Counted from the stretch's first letter, positions 1 through 13,773 are shown. The stretch is 64,000 bases of DNA from Amphimedon queenslandica (GCF_000090795.2 NW_003546248.1:199744-263743), one strand, 5' to 3'. Notes: generated by a model not told the origin, from the sequence alone. Numbers and translations: made by a program.

Positions 1-93
1 TTAGCTCCGCAAATTAAAGCGCTATACGGTATTAGGCTTATAACATTCAATGTGTTACAAAGATGTACAGTATTGCGGTGTGTGTATGTGCAT

Positions 94-2652
94 TTATTGA
101 GTCATTGGTTTGCTGCCATATTCAACACTTTTAGAAGGATCTGTGGGGTACTTGTTTTGACAAAATGTCATTAATCTCTTTACAGCCTGAGGGAAAAAAA
201 AGAGAATGTTGATAAGCATAATAAATTAATTTAATTTTACTTGTATGTATTTTCTCTGTGTTTCATCGTTAAGTACATGTGCTATTGACTGCGAGAAAAT
301 CTTTTCTCTCCCAGTTCTAGCATGTATCCCAACCATTGTAACACCAATAGGCCAAGGGGCATTGCCGATTGACATGTCTAGGTACACGGAATTTGCCTAA
401 AAATCAGAGTACCAATAATTAATCAACACTTTTCTCTTCTCCCCCCCCCACACTTACTTTTACATATTCTCTTTGAGTTACAAATAAACAAATATTTGAT
501 AAATGTTTTAAAATGTCAATGGAGATATTCTACAAAAGCAGCAATAACTAAGCAATAATAATAGCAATTACTTTCTTTCTTAGACTTTTAAAGAGTGGTT
601 CAAGATAGGCCTCAGTCTGCCTGTGAGTGGCACTGACTAGTTTACCCTAAAAGTGCAAATAGAAACATTAAAATATTTATATACAGCATCAAAGAGAAAG
701 AATTCAAGGAATGCAAACATAATCAATAATAGCTAAATATAAATAGAACAATAAAATACAATAGCATTGAGACTAAATATGAAACTCAAAAAGAGAATGT
801 AGATGTAATTTATTATTATTTTTTAATAGCGTGTAGAAAGTTTCTACCATTTGTGATGAAATTTGCTTTTTTTCTAGTTTTTAAAAAATGGCCAACAAAT
901 TTGATTGAAACATGCTCAAAATTTCTACACAACATAAGCAATGCCAAAGGAAAAAAAATTAAAATGGCAAATACTCTCCTTTTCAATTTTGGCAAAATTT
1001 GGCTCGAGACCATGTATTATAGTACAGGGGCTTTGGTTCAATTTTGGAGTAATTTTGAAAATTTGTAAAAAAATCCAATTTTGATCGGAATTAGCTCAAA
1101 CTTCCTACACAACATAAGTACATGAATATGCATCAGGAAAAAATATTAAAATGGCAAATACTCTCCTTTTCAATTTCGGCAAAATTTGGCCCGAGACCAT
1201 GTACTATAGTACAGGGACTTTGGCTCAATTTTGGAGTAATTTTGAAAATTCGTAAAAAATCCAATTTTGATTGGAATCAGTTTAAACTTTCTACACAGCA
1301 TATAAACATGTATATGCATCAGGAAAAAAAAAAATGGAGAATTCTTTCCTTTTCAATTTTGGCAAAATTTGGCCCGAGACCATGTACTGTAGTACATGGT
1401 CTCAGGCATGGTTTTGGGCCAAAGTACAGGGACTTCAACCAGATTTTTGAGCAACTTAAAAAATTCATAAAAATCCAGTTTTGATTAGAATCAGCTCAAA
1501 ATTACTATACAACATACATGTAAGAACATGTATATGCATTGATAGGAATTCTTGTCATTTTTGATAAAGTTGCTCTCTCTCTCTCTCTCTCTCAACATTT
1601 CAATTTGCTACCCTTTCATTAAAATTCTGTTGTACTTTTACCAAATTTAATAACTTCTTGATTTACAAATTATGATTTATATCAATGCGTACTTGAGTGC
1701 TAAGTTTCCCATTAATATCCCTGACATTAAGTTCTCTTCCCCAGTCATCTAATAAAAACTAAAATCAAAATTAATAATATTGATTATTATTAGTATCAAT
1801 TTACTGTTAATACTTCTAATACTATTTCGTTATCTTTGTCAGTCTCTTCTTTACCCAAAGACTTAGCCATCTCCTAAAAACAACACAATAGCAACAACAA
1901 CACATTATGTCTTACAGCAATATCTTCAAATGTTCTTGTTTTGCCTCTAATTTTAAGGTCAACCTCGCCCTATCATCAATCGCATGACAATCATGTGACA
2001 CCATTTAACACATATACAAACCTGTTTAGCTAGTAAATCCAGTTCTTCCTGATCTAACCTGTCCAGTGCATCCTTAAAATCATTACGAAGGCCCTTAGAA
2101 AAAGAGAAAATACATACAGACATTATTGATTTATTTATTAATCATTATTATTACTTTAACATTTTCTGGTGCTAATATCTCAATTTGCCTGTTATTAATG
2201 ACAGATAATAAGTTATCAATTAATCATAAATACCTTAATCTTAAAGATGCCTCGTTATCAGTCTCACCAAACAATCTGATTGGTTCGTTTCTCTCTCTCA
2301 GCCTTCGAATTACCTATGGGTGTGGTTTTACCAATATTAAAGTATACATGTACGTACTTCGTGACGGGGTAAATTAAAAATGGTTGCCCCTCCATCAATT
2401 GCTGTTGGTGAGAATAACGATCCACTTCCTGTGGGTGTCGTTGGGCTAGCACCATGAACTGGACCAGTCTTCTCTTCTTCATCAGGCTTTATTGATATTC
2501 TTTCTAATTCTCCTCTTCTGAAATATTTCTTTCCCTTTTTACATGCATTACATTTATTAGTTGCACTTTGTATTTACTTTAGTGACGTTCTTTTCAGCCA
2601 ATTCTTCTCTTTTTCTTTTTTGTTCTTCTCTCAGGATTTTTAATGCATCCAT
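94..2652 (-). CDS. PRPF18: Pre-mRNA-splicing factor 18
   Basis: Second-step splicing factor of the U5 snRNP/spliceosome, nuclear. The start (ATG ending at 2652) gives [20 protein letters not shown]. Downstream exons read [18 protein letters not shown], then [22 protein letters not shown] across a clear intron (2314..2357), then [19 protein letters not shown]. The Prp18 domain follows as [19 protein letters not shown] (about 590-650) and [20 protein letters not shown] (about 300-400). The last exon (94..186) ends [20 protein letters not shown]...PMTQ and stop. All segments align in order with animal PRPF18. The middle exons (about 1690-2100) are only partly resolved: the junction before GLRNDF does not close in frame with the visible splice sites, so a small exon may be missed. 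A large intron holds the 185-bp repeat block at 816..1540. The gene is head-to-head with the Rho-like GTPase at 2816. Confidence 0.93.
816..1540 (+). repeat. Tandem block of the ~185-bp dispersed repeat
   Basis: At least three tandem copies in the PRPF18 intron. The landmark 'ttttcaattttggcaaaattt' recurs near 974, 1161 and 1346, a period of about 185 bp. Each copy carries a near-palindrome of the type ccatgtactatagtacaggg, followed by a 'tccaattttgatcggaatcag' segment, 'ctttctacacaacataag' and 'acatgtatatgcatcagg'. No terminal repeats or target duplications were recognised around this block. Confidence 0.85.
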
Positions 2653-2815
2653 TTTATAGGCGTGGCTCACTGGCTCGGTTATTAATCGTGTGGGCGTTAA
2701 ACGACACGTGGTGTTGCTGTTTGCGTGCGCGTGGGTGTTGAACTGCTGGGCGTGGCTAGATCCAGCGTTCTTTTCATAACACTGTCGAAGATCTTGTACT
2801 CAGTTGTCCTTGGAT

Positions 2816-3700
2816 ATGGATTCCTCGGTAGTTGGGGTAAGTAGTGCTGGTGGAGGGAGTGCTAATGGTCTCTCTTACGAAAGCAAAGGACTGGGTAAAG
2901 TAGAGCACACGAGGCGAGCACTCTCTGACGGAGAATTATTGCAACAGCAGCAAGATGAGTGCTGCAACAGGAGAGCTGCAGTGATAAGAGAGAGAAGGAA
3001 ATACTGGAGATCTAGGATAAGACTGAGACCAAGAAAGATAGTAGTACTAGGAGATATGAACACGGGAAAGAGCTCACTGGTCTCAAGTTACACCAAAGAC
3101 CAGTTTCATGAAACATACAGCCCAACAATACTGAGGACTGTCTGCACTGATGCTAAAGTCAAGATGAACACTGTGGAACAGAAACTGGACATTATTATTA
3201 TTGATACTCCTGGACGCAAAGACTACAAACCGATAAGACTATGCACATACAAGAAAGTTGATCTGATACTACTGGTGTTTGCATTGGATGAGCCAGAGAC
3301 GCTTGATCAAGCATGTAATTACTGGATGAGTGAAATAAACGAATCCTTCCATCGAAGCATACCGATCATACTTGTGGGTACTAAGCAAGACACCAGGGAT
3401 GAAATATGCACCAATTTATGTAGCTGTGATCTCTGCTCCACTTCATTTCGTTACTCCTGTTGGAATATAGCTGCAACAACTAGTACAGAGCATGCTACTG
3501 AAGATATAGTAGTTACATGCGAACAAGGACAGAGAGCTGCTGACATGATTGGAGCAAATGCTTATATCGAAACGTCAGCAAAATATCGTGTTGGGATCAG
3601 AGAAGTGTTTGAGAAAGGAAGTAACATAGCCATCAGGAGAAATAGGAGGAAAAGAAAGATAAGAGGACAAGGGATTGAAGGAAGTTGTGTGATACTTTGA
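2816..3700 (+). CDS. Atypical Rho-like small GTPase, single exon
   Basis: Encodes 294 aa from the first ATG, 2816. A roughly 75-residue N-terminal extension (Gly/Ser then basic) precedes the G domain: P-loop GDMNTGKSS, switch II DTPGRKDYKP, G4 GTKQD, G5 ETSAK. The C-terminus is very basic (RRNRRKRKIRG) and ends in a CVIL CaaX box, predicting prenylation (Leu at the end favours geranylgeranylation) and membrane targeting. The order of elements and 'YSPTILRT', 'PIILVGTKQDTRDE' and 'VGIREVFEKG' point to the Rho branch. A Cys-rich insert (CTNLCSCDLCSTSF) enlarges the Rho-insert region. Odd points: the residues equivalent to Ras Gly12, Gly13 and Gln61 read Met, Asn and Arg, as in GTPase-deficient Rnd/RhoH-like proteins. 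No intron is seen, unlike nearly every neighbour, so a retroposed origin is possible. Exact subfamily unknown. Confidence 0.85.
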   Translation: MDSSVVGVSSAGGGSANGLSYESKGLGKVEHTRRALSDGELLQQQQDECCNRRAAVIRERRKYWRSRIRLRPRKIVVLGDMNTGKSSLVSSYTKDQFHETYSPTILRTVCTDAKVKMNTVEQKLDIIIIDTPGRKDYKPIRLCTYKKVDLILLVFALDEPETLDQACNYWMSEINESFHRSIPIILVGTKQDTRDEICTNLCSCDLCSTSFRYSCWNIAATTSTEHATEDIVVTCEQGQRAADMIGANAYIETSAKYRVGIREVFEKGSNIAIRRNRRKRKIRGQGIEGSCVIL

Positions 3701-4013
3701 ACTGTTTTTTTATAATTCATGTTGCATATTTTAAGTTATATCAATTTTCAATTTCACATTATATACCATACAACTTTTAAATAACAATTACTTTTAAATA
3801 ACACTAAAGCACTACCAAACCAGACTACACTATAGTTGTATTTGCATACCTTTGCTTCCAACTGTAGAGTTGTTAATTATTACACAAAAACTGTTAAATA
3901 ACAGAACATGTAAGGTTACCATGTAACATTGATTAACTAAAATATGCATATCAATAGCCTTTCAGACAATCACTGCCCAGCCGGCCTGATTGACCAACCA
4001 TACAGAGTTTATA
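3701..4013. other. Convergent 3' intergenic region
   Basis: AT-rich spacer between the converging ends of the Rho-like GTPase and PSMD6; presumably the two 3' UTRs. No further gene or repeat was recognised in it. Confidence 0.6.
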
Positions 4014-5586
4014 CTATATATTGATAACACGACTTAGCTTCTGAATACGATTGAGCAAAATGTCCCCTTGCTTTATGGAAGACTGGGAAGAGAGAGAGAG
4101 ATCAAGTTAAAAAGTTGAGAAAGGTCTCTCTCACCTGGTATAGAAAGTTTTTACTATCAGGTCTATTGGTTTCGACAACTCCGGCAACTTTATCAATGCG
4201 ACAGTTTAACCTCCCTGAAGCTATAAATCTTGATAACTCCCTGAAAGTGAAAGGAAATGTTTATAGAAGAGACTGAACAACTGTAGTGTATTTACTTATC
4301 TATAAAAGACTCGCTAACACCAAAACATGTTGCCATATGGTGCAGAGAGAGCGAGCTATATGACTCTAATAGCTGAGAGTATCCCTTCACTCTCATTTCA
4401 CGGACATAGTAACATGTGTGTTGCCATAAGTACCGGTCTATTGTAAACTCACGTTCCACCCACACTAATTAAAATGTTGTAAAAAGGGCACAGGGAGAAT
4501 GTGGCTTACTTATTGATTGAAAGAATTTATCATATTTACAATAATAGAGCGAGTTGACATACTGGTTCAGCTCTGGATAGCTGTATAATTCTTCAAGTAT
4601 CTCAGCACCATTGATAACCTACATAATAGCAAATAATAATACTATTATTATTATAAGTACTGGTTACCTTTTTCTTTAGTTCGCTGCGTGGTAGTGCAAC
4701 CATGCAAGAGAATATGGCATATTTTACAAATGTCCTGTAGTCCATCAGCTCAGTTGAAGTGAATGTAGACATTGAGTCAAAGAAATTGACTGCTGTTGTC
4801 TTAAAGTCCCTAATTTGCAATGCATATAGGCCAGTGTACACTTTCAGTCGATTCTTCCTGTCCCAGTCTCCGCCCTCATCTACAAGACTTGATGATAATT
4901 AAATATTAATTAATTACTCAATTAAAGTGGGAGGGGCTACCTCTGTGCCTTCTCCAAGTTTGTCTTAACGAGTTCGTTGTCTCCGTAAAATAAACCGATA
5001 CGTAACAAATAAAATATGACATCCATCCGGTAACCGAGGGCAACCGTCTTGTCATAGGCTAGTCTGAAAGTACTAACAGCTCCGTCCTAATTTTTAATTA
5101 ATTGATTAAAAACCACACCTACTCATTAACTGTTACCTTGTCACCGATTTGACATAAATATTCGGCTTTCTTCATAAAAGCGTCTCTGGTTTCTATCTCT
5201 CCAAAGTTAGTTTGGGCGTCTTCAATAGCTGCATCAAGTTGCTAAAGGGTTAAAAATTTAAATACAGTGATTTGGATTTTGGTACTAACTTGTATTTTTG
5301 TTTTATTAATTTCTTGTATTTCGTCTAAAAGTGATTGGTCTATTGGCTTCTGCAAGTCCCGACACAGTGACGAATAAAACGGTGCCATTTCTGATATCAA
5401 TAAAATAACATGAGTAATTAATTTAATTAATTAAACACCTTTCTCCTTAATGGCGGCCATCAATTGCTCCCAAACTGTCTCTTTATTAATAAGAGCATCC
5501 TCTACTGTCAATAGGAACCGCCACTGAGCTATCTGAAGGTCAGGATTCCTCGGGAGCCCTTCTTCATCAAGGTTTTCCAAAGGCAT
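4014..5586 (-). CDS. PSMD6: 26S proteasome regulatory subunit 6 (Rpn7)
   Basis: PCI-domain lid subunit of the 19S regulatory particle of the 26S proteasome. The N-terminus [20 protein letters not shown] is almost identical to other animal PSMD6 proteins, which fixes the start. Later exons give [30 protein letters not shown]-like text, [20 protein letters not shown] followed by [18 protein letters not shown], and the C-terminus [19 protein letters not shown]-stop. It has at least nine small exons separated by introns of about 40-100 bp. The start lies 87 bp from the start of the divergent sorting nexin, so the pair probably shares a promoter. Confidence 0.95.
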
Positions 5587-5673
5587 GATTATCAGTATAA
5601 CTCCGCTGCACTATCCGCGTCTTCCGCGACAGAGTTGGTTGTTAGTTTACGGAGTTATACTGTGCTTTGCATC

Positions 5674-7538
5674 ATGGCAGATCTTGATTTCGATCATGAG
5701 GAGCCACAGGAAGATGAAGTAGAAGATGGAGAGCTGAGCAGGTCGCCCAGTGGCAGGCCAAGAGATGAAATAATAGTTAAAGTTACTGATTGCCGGAAAG
5801 AAATTAACGACTGGGTGTATGAGATGGAGGTGAGAGGTGGGAGGGGCTGGTTCTAATGTTGCATGATGAATACTGTCAAGAGTGGTGATAGTGATACTGT
5901 ATAGGTTAGTATTAATGGAGAGACCCACACAATAGAGAGACAGTATAAAGAGATACAATGGCTGCACAAGATTATAACAAAGAACATTGACCTTGGAGGA
6001 CATATTGTCAGTAGAGTATTAATGATAAATTATTATTATCATTATTATTATTTAATTATTTTAGGCTCCCCCTTTGCCACCCTCTCCATCGACAATGGCA
6101 GACCTGCCATCAACTGCAGTTATTGGTATGATATTTATTTGTTTGTTTATTTACTTGTTTGTTTATTGTTTCTAATTAGCTAAAGGTGATGCAATGTTTG
6201 GAGGATTAGTTCGCAGGCACACACTCAGACTTGAAATGTAATGAAATTAATAATGTTAATAATAATAATAATAATAATGGTATCATTATCATTTGTTGTG
6301 CTTAGGTTCTTGCAAGCACTAGCTGATCAAAAGTTTTTTGCTGATAATCATATTGTCCATAATTTCCTTGCTAATAAACAAGTATCTCTGTTGTTATTGT
6401 TATTGTTATTATTGTTTGCTATTAGTTAGGAACTCAAGAGGCCATTAGCTCTAATCTGTCAATGATGACAATTTCAAAAGCTTATTCTAACTTAACTCTC
6501 AGTGTCAGTGGAATACAAGTAATTGATATAATAAAACTTAATTACTATAAAGGGAATGGGCCTTATATTAGTAGCTATTATTGTTATGTGTTGGTAGGAT
6601 CCAGATGAAAAGTTTGATACATTTTATAAATACGTTAACGAGATGTGTACTAAACTGGAATCTGCTTACGAGGTAAGTGGGCGTGACAATTAGCAGATTT
6701 AAGAGTGTTACATTTTCTAGAGATTCTCTGAATTTATATTTGCATGGCAAAGTAAGCCTACTATCGCTAATTAATTATTCATTGTTATTGTTACTATTAA
6801 TAGAATTAGGCAATTCATACGTATTGTGTAAAGCAGCTCTTGAAGATGTTGGTGTCTGTGATAAGAGACACATCACCCTGACACAGTCAGTACTCATTCA
6901 TTAATCTGAGATCAAAATCAGTGATCTCAGATCAGAATCAGTGATCTCAGATCAATATTATTATTATTATTATTCATTATTAGTATTGAGAATCAAATGG
7001 CTGAAGGATTATTTGACGTTGGAGTTAATGAGTGCCTTCTGTCACTGGATGCTGTCCTCTCATTAGCAGTTCCACTGTCATTTGAGAGCAGCTACTTTGT
7101 CCATTGTAAGGAAATGCTGGTTAGGAGGCAAGTGGCACTCCAGGCATTGCTTACTGCAAATCAATCACTGGACAAAGCTAAACCTGAGAAGAAGGACTTT
7201 GTAAATATATTTTATTTATTATTATTTTAGTATTATTTATTGTCATTTTTAAAGATAGAGCAGGTGAAAGTGAAAGCAGAAGGTGAATTCCATTCATTGA
7301 GTCGTGTGGCAGAGAAAGGGGTAAGACACAAAGAAATGTGTAATATGTTCTTTTTTATAATAAATATTATTGTTGTCATTAGGTTGTAGTATTCACTAAT
7401 CAGTATTGCAATAAGTTGAAGAAAGGCTTGCAGTCTTATGCTGAAGCACATGTAGCCCATTCCAAGAGAACATTAGAATCTTTGTATCAAATAAAAGAGA
7501 AATTATTAAGCCCTCCAGTTGCAGGAGAGGAGGAATGA
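5674..7538 (+). CDS. PX-BAR sorting nexin
   Basis: Endosomal sorting nexin. An acidic N-terminus (MADLDFDHEEPQEDEVEDGE) leads into a PX domain across an intron at 5830: EIIVKVTDCRKEINDWVYEM, then VSINGETHTIERQYKEIQWL and GHIAPPLPPSPSTMADLP. The proline-rich PPLPP loop and the basic RRHTLRLEMFLQALA stretch are typical PX features for phosphoinositide binding. The second half is a helical BAR-like region: DPDEKFDTFYKYVNEMCTKL, LGNSYVLCKAALEDVGVCDK, VRRQVALQALLTANQSLDKA, and a last helix ending YQIKEKLLSPPVAGEEE-stop. The WLHK text and loop length recall SNX5/6/32, but SNX4/7/8/30 are not excluded, so no symbol is given. About nine exons. It is divergent from PSMD6. Confidence 0.85.
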
Positions 7539-7604
7539 CAGCTCTGCTGGTCTTGTTATAATATTAATGTGTGAATATTAATTTGTGTGTGTGTGTATAT
7601 AATT

Positions 7605-8523
7605 TTATTCATAAAAGAATTTTTTGCTGCTTTTCAAACGTCTTTCTTGTTGGTATCTTAGAGTGTCTTGAGGAACACGGCCCCAGCGATGAGGAGGCCA
7701 CACCACAAACATCACTTTACCGCACACTAGCCCTTTAGAAACCTTTAAGAAACAGAAAAAACTTGATTAACAATTTAAATTGCATGTAATCATTAATGCA
7801 GAGTTATTATTTGTCATTCTGCTATTTCTCATTAAATCTATTGTTGTTTTAAAGGTCCTTTGCTAAATCATGTACTCATATATAGTCTATTATAGAGAGT
7901 TTGAGGTGTTTTGAACCAGATCTGGGGTCAATCACAATTATAGAAGTGGGTTTACTGTTACAGCTTACAGGTCCGTAAAAGTTGCTGTCTTGACTTGCTC
8001 TCTCATTGTCTCCCTCAACCCAAATGTGACCTTTAGGAACAGTAACATACCTTGTCTTGTAATTACGAGTTCTATTAGGTAGGCATGACATAAAAACCAT
8101 TTACACATGCGTCATACTTCAAAGTTTCATTCTCAGTCCCAATGACTCTCTTTACCATTTTAGTACCAGAATCTAGAGGTGAACTATTTAAATCATGTTT
8201 TTGGGTCAGTTGTGTTGAGTAAGGATCATTAACACATACCGTATTGCAATAACATCACCAGGTGCGGGATTATAATTACTGATACGCCATCTTGATAGCC
8301 AGACTCTATCATCAGTCACTGAACGCTCAGGATTTAAAGTTGGCTACAGCATAATGCAAAGGATCCTTTCATCATGATTCCCCTCAATAATCTCCCTTAC
8401 TCTCATTGATCTCCCCGTTATTGTTGTAACAAACCCAACATTATCAGACACTGTAACGGCTACTGGAAGAACTACAGCAACACCATACAAGAAATAACGG
8501 AGAGAAGATATCAGATCATTCAT
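7605..8523 (-). CDS. IMMP2L: Mitochondrial inner membrane protease subunit 2
   Basis: Signal-peptidase-like Ser/Lys protease that trims intermembrane-space targeting peptides. The start [20 protein letters not shown] supplies the single N-terminal membrane segment. The catalytic Ser box is [14 protein letters not shown]. It is followed by [20 protein letters not shown], the catalytic Lys region [18 protein letters not shown], the family hallmark [20 protein letters not shown], and [14 protein letters not shown]. The last exon is [20 protein letters not shown]...FFYE-stop. All key residues are present and the gene looks whole, with about five exons. Its start is 79 bp from that of PDHB, another mitochondrial gene on the opposite strand. 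Confidence 0.93.
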
Positions 8524-8602
8524 CCTATGCTTCTCAGCTGCACGCCATCTTAATTAAAGCAGCCACGCCCTGCTGAATTTTAGCCACTCCCGTCCGTTAC
8601 CA

Positions 8603-10710
<2,108 letters not shown>

Positions 10711-10880
10711 TAATTGTCATTAAATGAGAGAGGGAGAGGGTTTTATTGTTTTGCTGTTGTAGAATAGACTAATAAGTTTGCAGTTTTATCATTATTGTCA
10801 ATTTTTGTCATGTAGATAGCTACAAATTATTTTTTTACTAATAAAGAATTATTATTATTATTAGCAAGTAGCTACAAGTG

Positions 10881-11794
10881 TTAAGCCCCTCTTTTATTCT
10901 TCCACGAGTGATCAACATTACGTACTGGAGTTATACTTGGGCATGGTATCTGTCCAGGTATTCTACAGATACAGTATTGACCTTTTCTCACGTCACCAAA
11001 GTTAGCAGGATTGGGCAAACTTAATTGAGCCTCACGTTCGACTTGAGAACTAGAACAAAAATAAAAACAAAAATATCTCAAGTTCACTTTTAAGTATAAT
11101 GCAATAATTACACTTTTGACACCTTGCTAAGGCCACTCCAACTAAATTTGTAGTTTCTCCTTGCCGCCCACTTGGCCGCGTCAATATTTTAATTATTCGA
11201 TAAAAATATTAAAAAAAAATAATAACATAAACACACGAGTCTTTCGAGGTTCTTTCACTCTTTGAAGAATAACTGGGCTTATTGCCACTCTCTAGTTCTT
11301 TGATGAACAAGGAATCAGGTATAGCTACTTTGTCAAAACTTTATTATTTTAAACAAAATTTATAATCAAAATTACATGTAACTTACCGCCCGCCTGCATC
11401 AGTCCCACACGTGTAAGGAGAAACTATGAATTTAATTGGAGTGGCCTAAAATTAGTGATTGTGCCCTAATTACTCACAGTGGTTTAGCACAGGTGATTGA
11501 TAGTTCTTCTAAAATTTGTTCACACTTTTTATATCTACAATCAATGAACGTCTTTGTGTCGTTACTGTGATACACAGTGACTTGTGGGGTCGTTTTAGTG
11601 TTCTTGAAAGAGACTATCTGTATTTCAGGATTCTTGTACTGGATTTGAGGCACTTTCTCTTTCATGAACGCCTTCACACCGATACAGGACGGGTCTGTTA
11701 GATTGTAGAATATACTTACAACCTTAACACTGTTCTTTAGGTGTATCTTCCCTGCAGAAAGAAAGCTTAAAGTTCTCCTGTATTTGGTGGCCAT
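10881..11794 (-). CDS. MRPS25: Mitochondrial ribosomal protein mS25
   Basis: Small-subunit mitoribosomal protein. Exon 1 (starting at 11794) reads MATKYRRTLSFLSAGKIHLK, then SVKVVSIFYNLTDPSC, VPQIQYKNPEIQIVSFKNTK and VTVYHSNDTKTFIDC. Exon 2 reads LSQVEREAQLSLPNPANFGD, KGQYCICRIPGQIPCPSITP, and ends SWKNKRGA. The order and the IPQIQYKNP and HPANFG-type motifs match animal MRPS25. One intron (about 11052..11475) holds a complete Harbinger-type MITE. The start is 76 bp from POGLUT1 on the other strand. Confidence 0.95.
11131..11446. mobile_element. Harbinger-type MITE with TAA target duplications
   Basis: A 316-bp element inside the MRPS25 intron. The left end GGCCACTCCAACTAAATTTG and the reverse complement of the right end, GGCCACTCCAATTAAATTCA, match over about 35 bp with only four mismatches (both continue TAGTTTCTCCTT). 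TAA flanks both sides (11128..11130 and 11447..11449). TAA/TTA duplications and GG-starting termini are typical of PIF/Harbinger elements. No transposase coding is present, so it is non-autonomous. Assignment to Harbinger is inference from the ends only. Confidence 0.8.
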
Positions 11795-11870
11795 GTTTAT
11801 TCACGTGTGCTCAGACCACACCCATCAATCAAACCACGCCTACAAAATTATACCAGCCCCACCCATTTTA

Positions 11871-13569
11871 ATGCTGCAGTACTTGCTCCTTTTTCTACTT
11901 CTAACTGCTGTTCATTGTACAGCAGAGCCTAGCACTCGTAATTCTTCTAAATGGAGTCATTATATTCAACAATACGAGAATGCTATCAGTCTGCAGGGTA
12001 ATACAAGTCACACCTACACTTGTGGTGGAGAATATATGGGGGTGTTGGAATCTGATCTTGGAGTCTGGAGGGAGAGAGGAGGGATAAAGAGAGAGGAGTT
12101 CATCCATGCTAAATCAAAAGGTGTTCATTATCAGATTGTCAATGGGAAACTCTACAGAGAGAAGGACTGTCTTTTTTCGTTTAGATGCAAAGGAGTCGAG
12201 CACTTTATTTTAAATATCATCGAGGATTTACCAAATATGGAATTAATTATTAATGTATTCGACTATCCTAAAGTTAGTAATAAACAAATAATAATAATAA
12301 TTGTTGTTGTTCTTTTAGTCTCATAAATATCATTCGCCATTGCCTGTGTTTTCATTCAGTAAGGTAAATTATAATAATTATTATGAATTATGATAATAGT
12401 AGTAATAATGATGATAGACGGTACATTATTGGGACATTATGTATCCTGCTTGGACGTTTTGGTCAGGAGGTCCGGCAGTGAGCGTTGAGCCAACTGGTCT
12501 TGGACGTTGGGACTTGAAACGAATATCAATTACCAAGTATTGACTAGCAATGCTAAAAAATAATAATAATAATTATTATTATCATAGATCTGCTAAGCAA
12601 TGGCCATGGGATAAAAAGAAATCATTGTTATTTTTCCGTGGCTCAAGGTACTGAATGCATTATTCATGATTGTTTTATTTACATTACATTGCATGTACAA
12701 TCATTTCTGTTATTTTATTCCTGTGTGTCGTATGCATGTTACGTTAGGACAAGTAGCGAGAGAGACTCTTTGATATTATTATCGAGAGATAAGCCTCATC
12801 TTGTTGATGCTGCGTATACTAAAAATCAAGCTTGGAGGTCTAGTAAAGTAATCCTTGCTTTTGCTTATCATTGTAATGCTGCTTTGATACTCTTAACTTT
12901 ACAGGATACGCTAAATGCTCCACCAGCCGATGAAGTTAAGCTTGAGGAACACTGCCAATACAAGTATGACTGTTATTGATTTAAAATGTGCATGGAGCCT
13001 GTTCGTTCACACCTTGTTAGTCCCTTCAAAGTTTCAAGGGTATTATTAGCAGGGTGTTGAAACAAACATAAGCACAAATATTTTTATGACTACATCTATC
13101 ATTAGGTATTTAGTTAATTTCCGTGGAGTTGCTGCTAGTTTTCGTTTTAAGCACTTGTTTCTCTGTCATTCAGTTGTGTTCCATGTCGGTAAGGAGTGGA
13201 TTGAGTTCTTCTACCCTGCACTAAAACCTTGGATACATTATGTACCATTGACCACAGACACTGTTGACATACAGTTAAGTATGAGTGCAGGATATTTGTG
13301 ATTTATCTGGTTCTCTCTCTCTCTCTTGCAGGGATATGATTGATTTTGTAAAAGACAACGATGACATAGCGAAGAGCATAGCAGTGAGGTTCGTCAGTGT
13401 ATTTTTATAATAAAATTGTTATTAAGTTGCATTTAGAGGCTTTGAGTTTGTATGGAATAACTTAAGACCCGAAGATGTAGAGTGCTATTGGAAAAGATTG
13501 TTAATTGAATATTCTAAACTATTGCTTTGGACTGTCGATAAGGAGAGAGATTACAGTTTGATATCTTGA
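11871..13569 (+). CDS. POGLUT1: Protein O-glucosyltransferase 1 (Rumi)
   Basis: ER-lumenal CAP10/Rumi enzyme that adds O-glucose (or xylose) to EGF repeats such as those of Notch. The chosen ATG (11871) begins a signal peptide [20 protein letters not shown]. An in-frame ATG at 11784 would place it internally. Then come [33 protein letters not shown] and [20 protein letters not shown]. The catalytic domain reads [80 protein letters not shown] and [12 protein letters not shown]. It ends [10 protein letters not shown]-stop, with no KTEL/KDEL-type retention signal visible, unlike the vertebrate enzyme. About nine exons. A substrate-like EGF-array receptor lies in the same window (46.2-50.3 kb). 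Confidence 0.93.
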
Positions 13570-13676
13570 GAATAATCATTGACCCATGAAGCTGTATCTT
13601 ATCAAAGTACATGATCTACAAGCTAGCTACAAGAAACACCTGTAAAACCCTTGCCTTGCATGCACATGTACCTTGG

Positions 13677-13684
13677 TATAAAAA
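13677..13684 (+). promoter_or_regulatory. TATA box of the bHLH gene
   Basis: TATAAAAA about 90 bp upstream of the start codon. Downstream is a palindromic E-box cluster CAGCAGCTGCTG (13712..13723, core CAGCTG at 13715), and upstream a CACCTG E-box at 13637. Few other promoters in the window show an obvious TATA box. E-boxes beside a bHLH gene suggest, but do not prove, autoregulation. Confidence 0.6.
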
Positions 13685-13773
13685 TAGTGGGCCTTTGGCG
13701 GGCTAACTGACCAGCAGCTGCTGAACAGCACTAGGAGACCACTCGGACTAGACTCAAGAACTGCAGGGGATAG

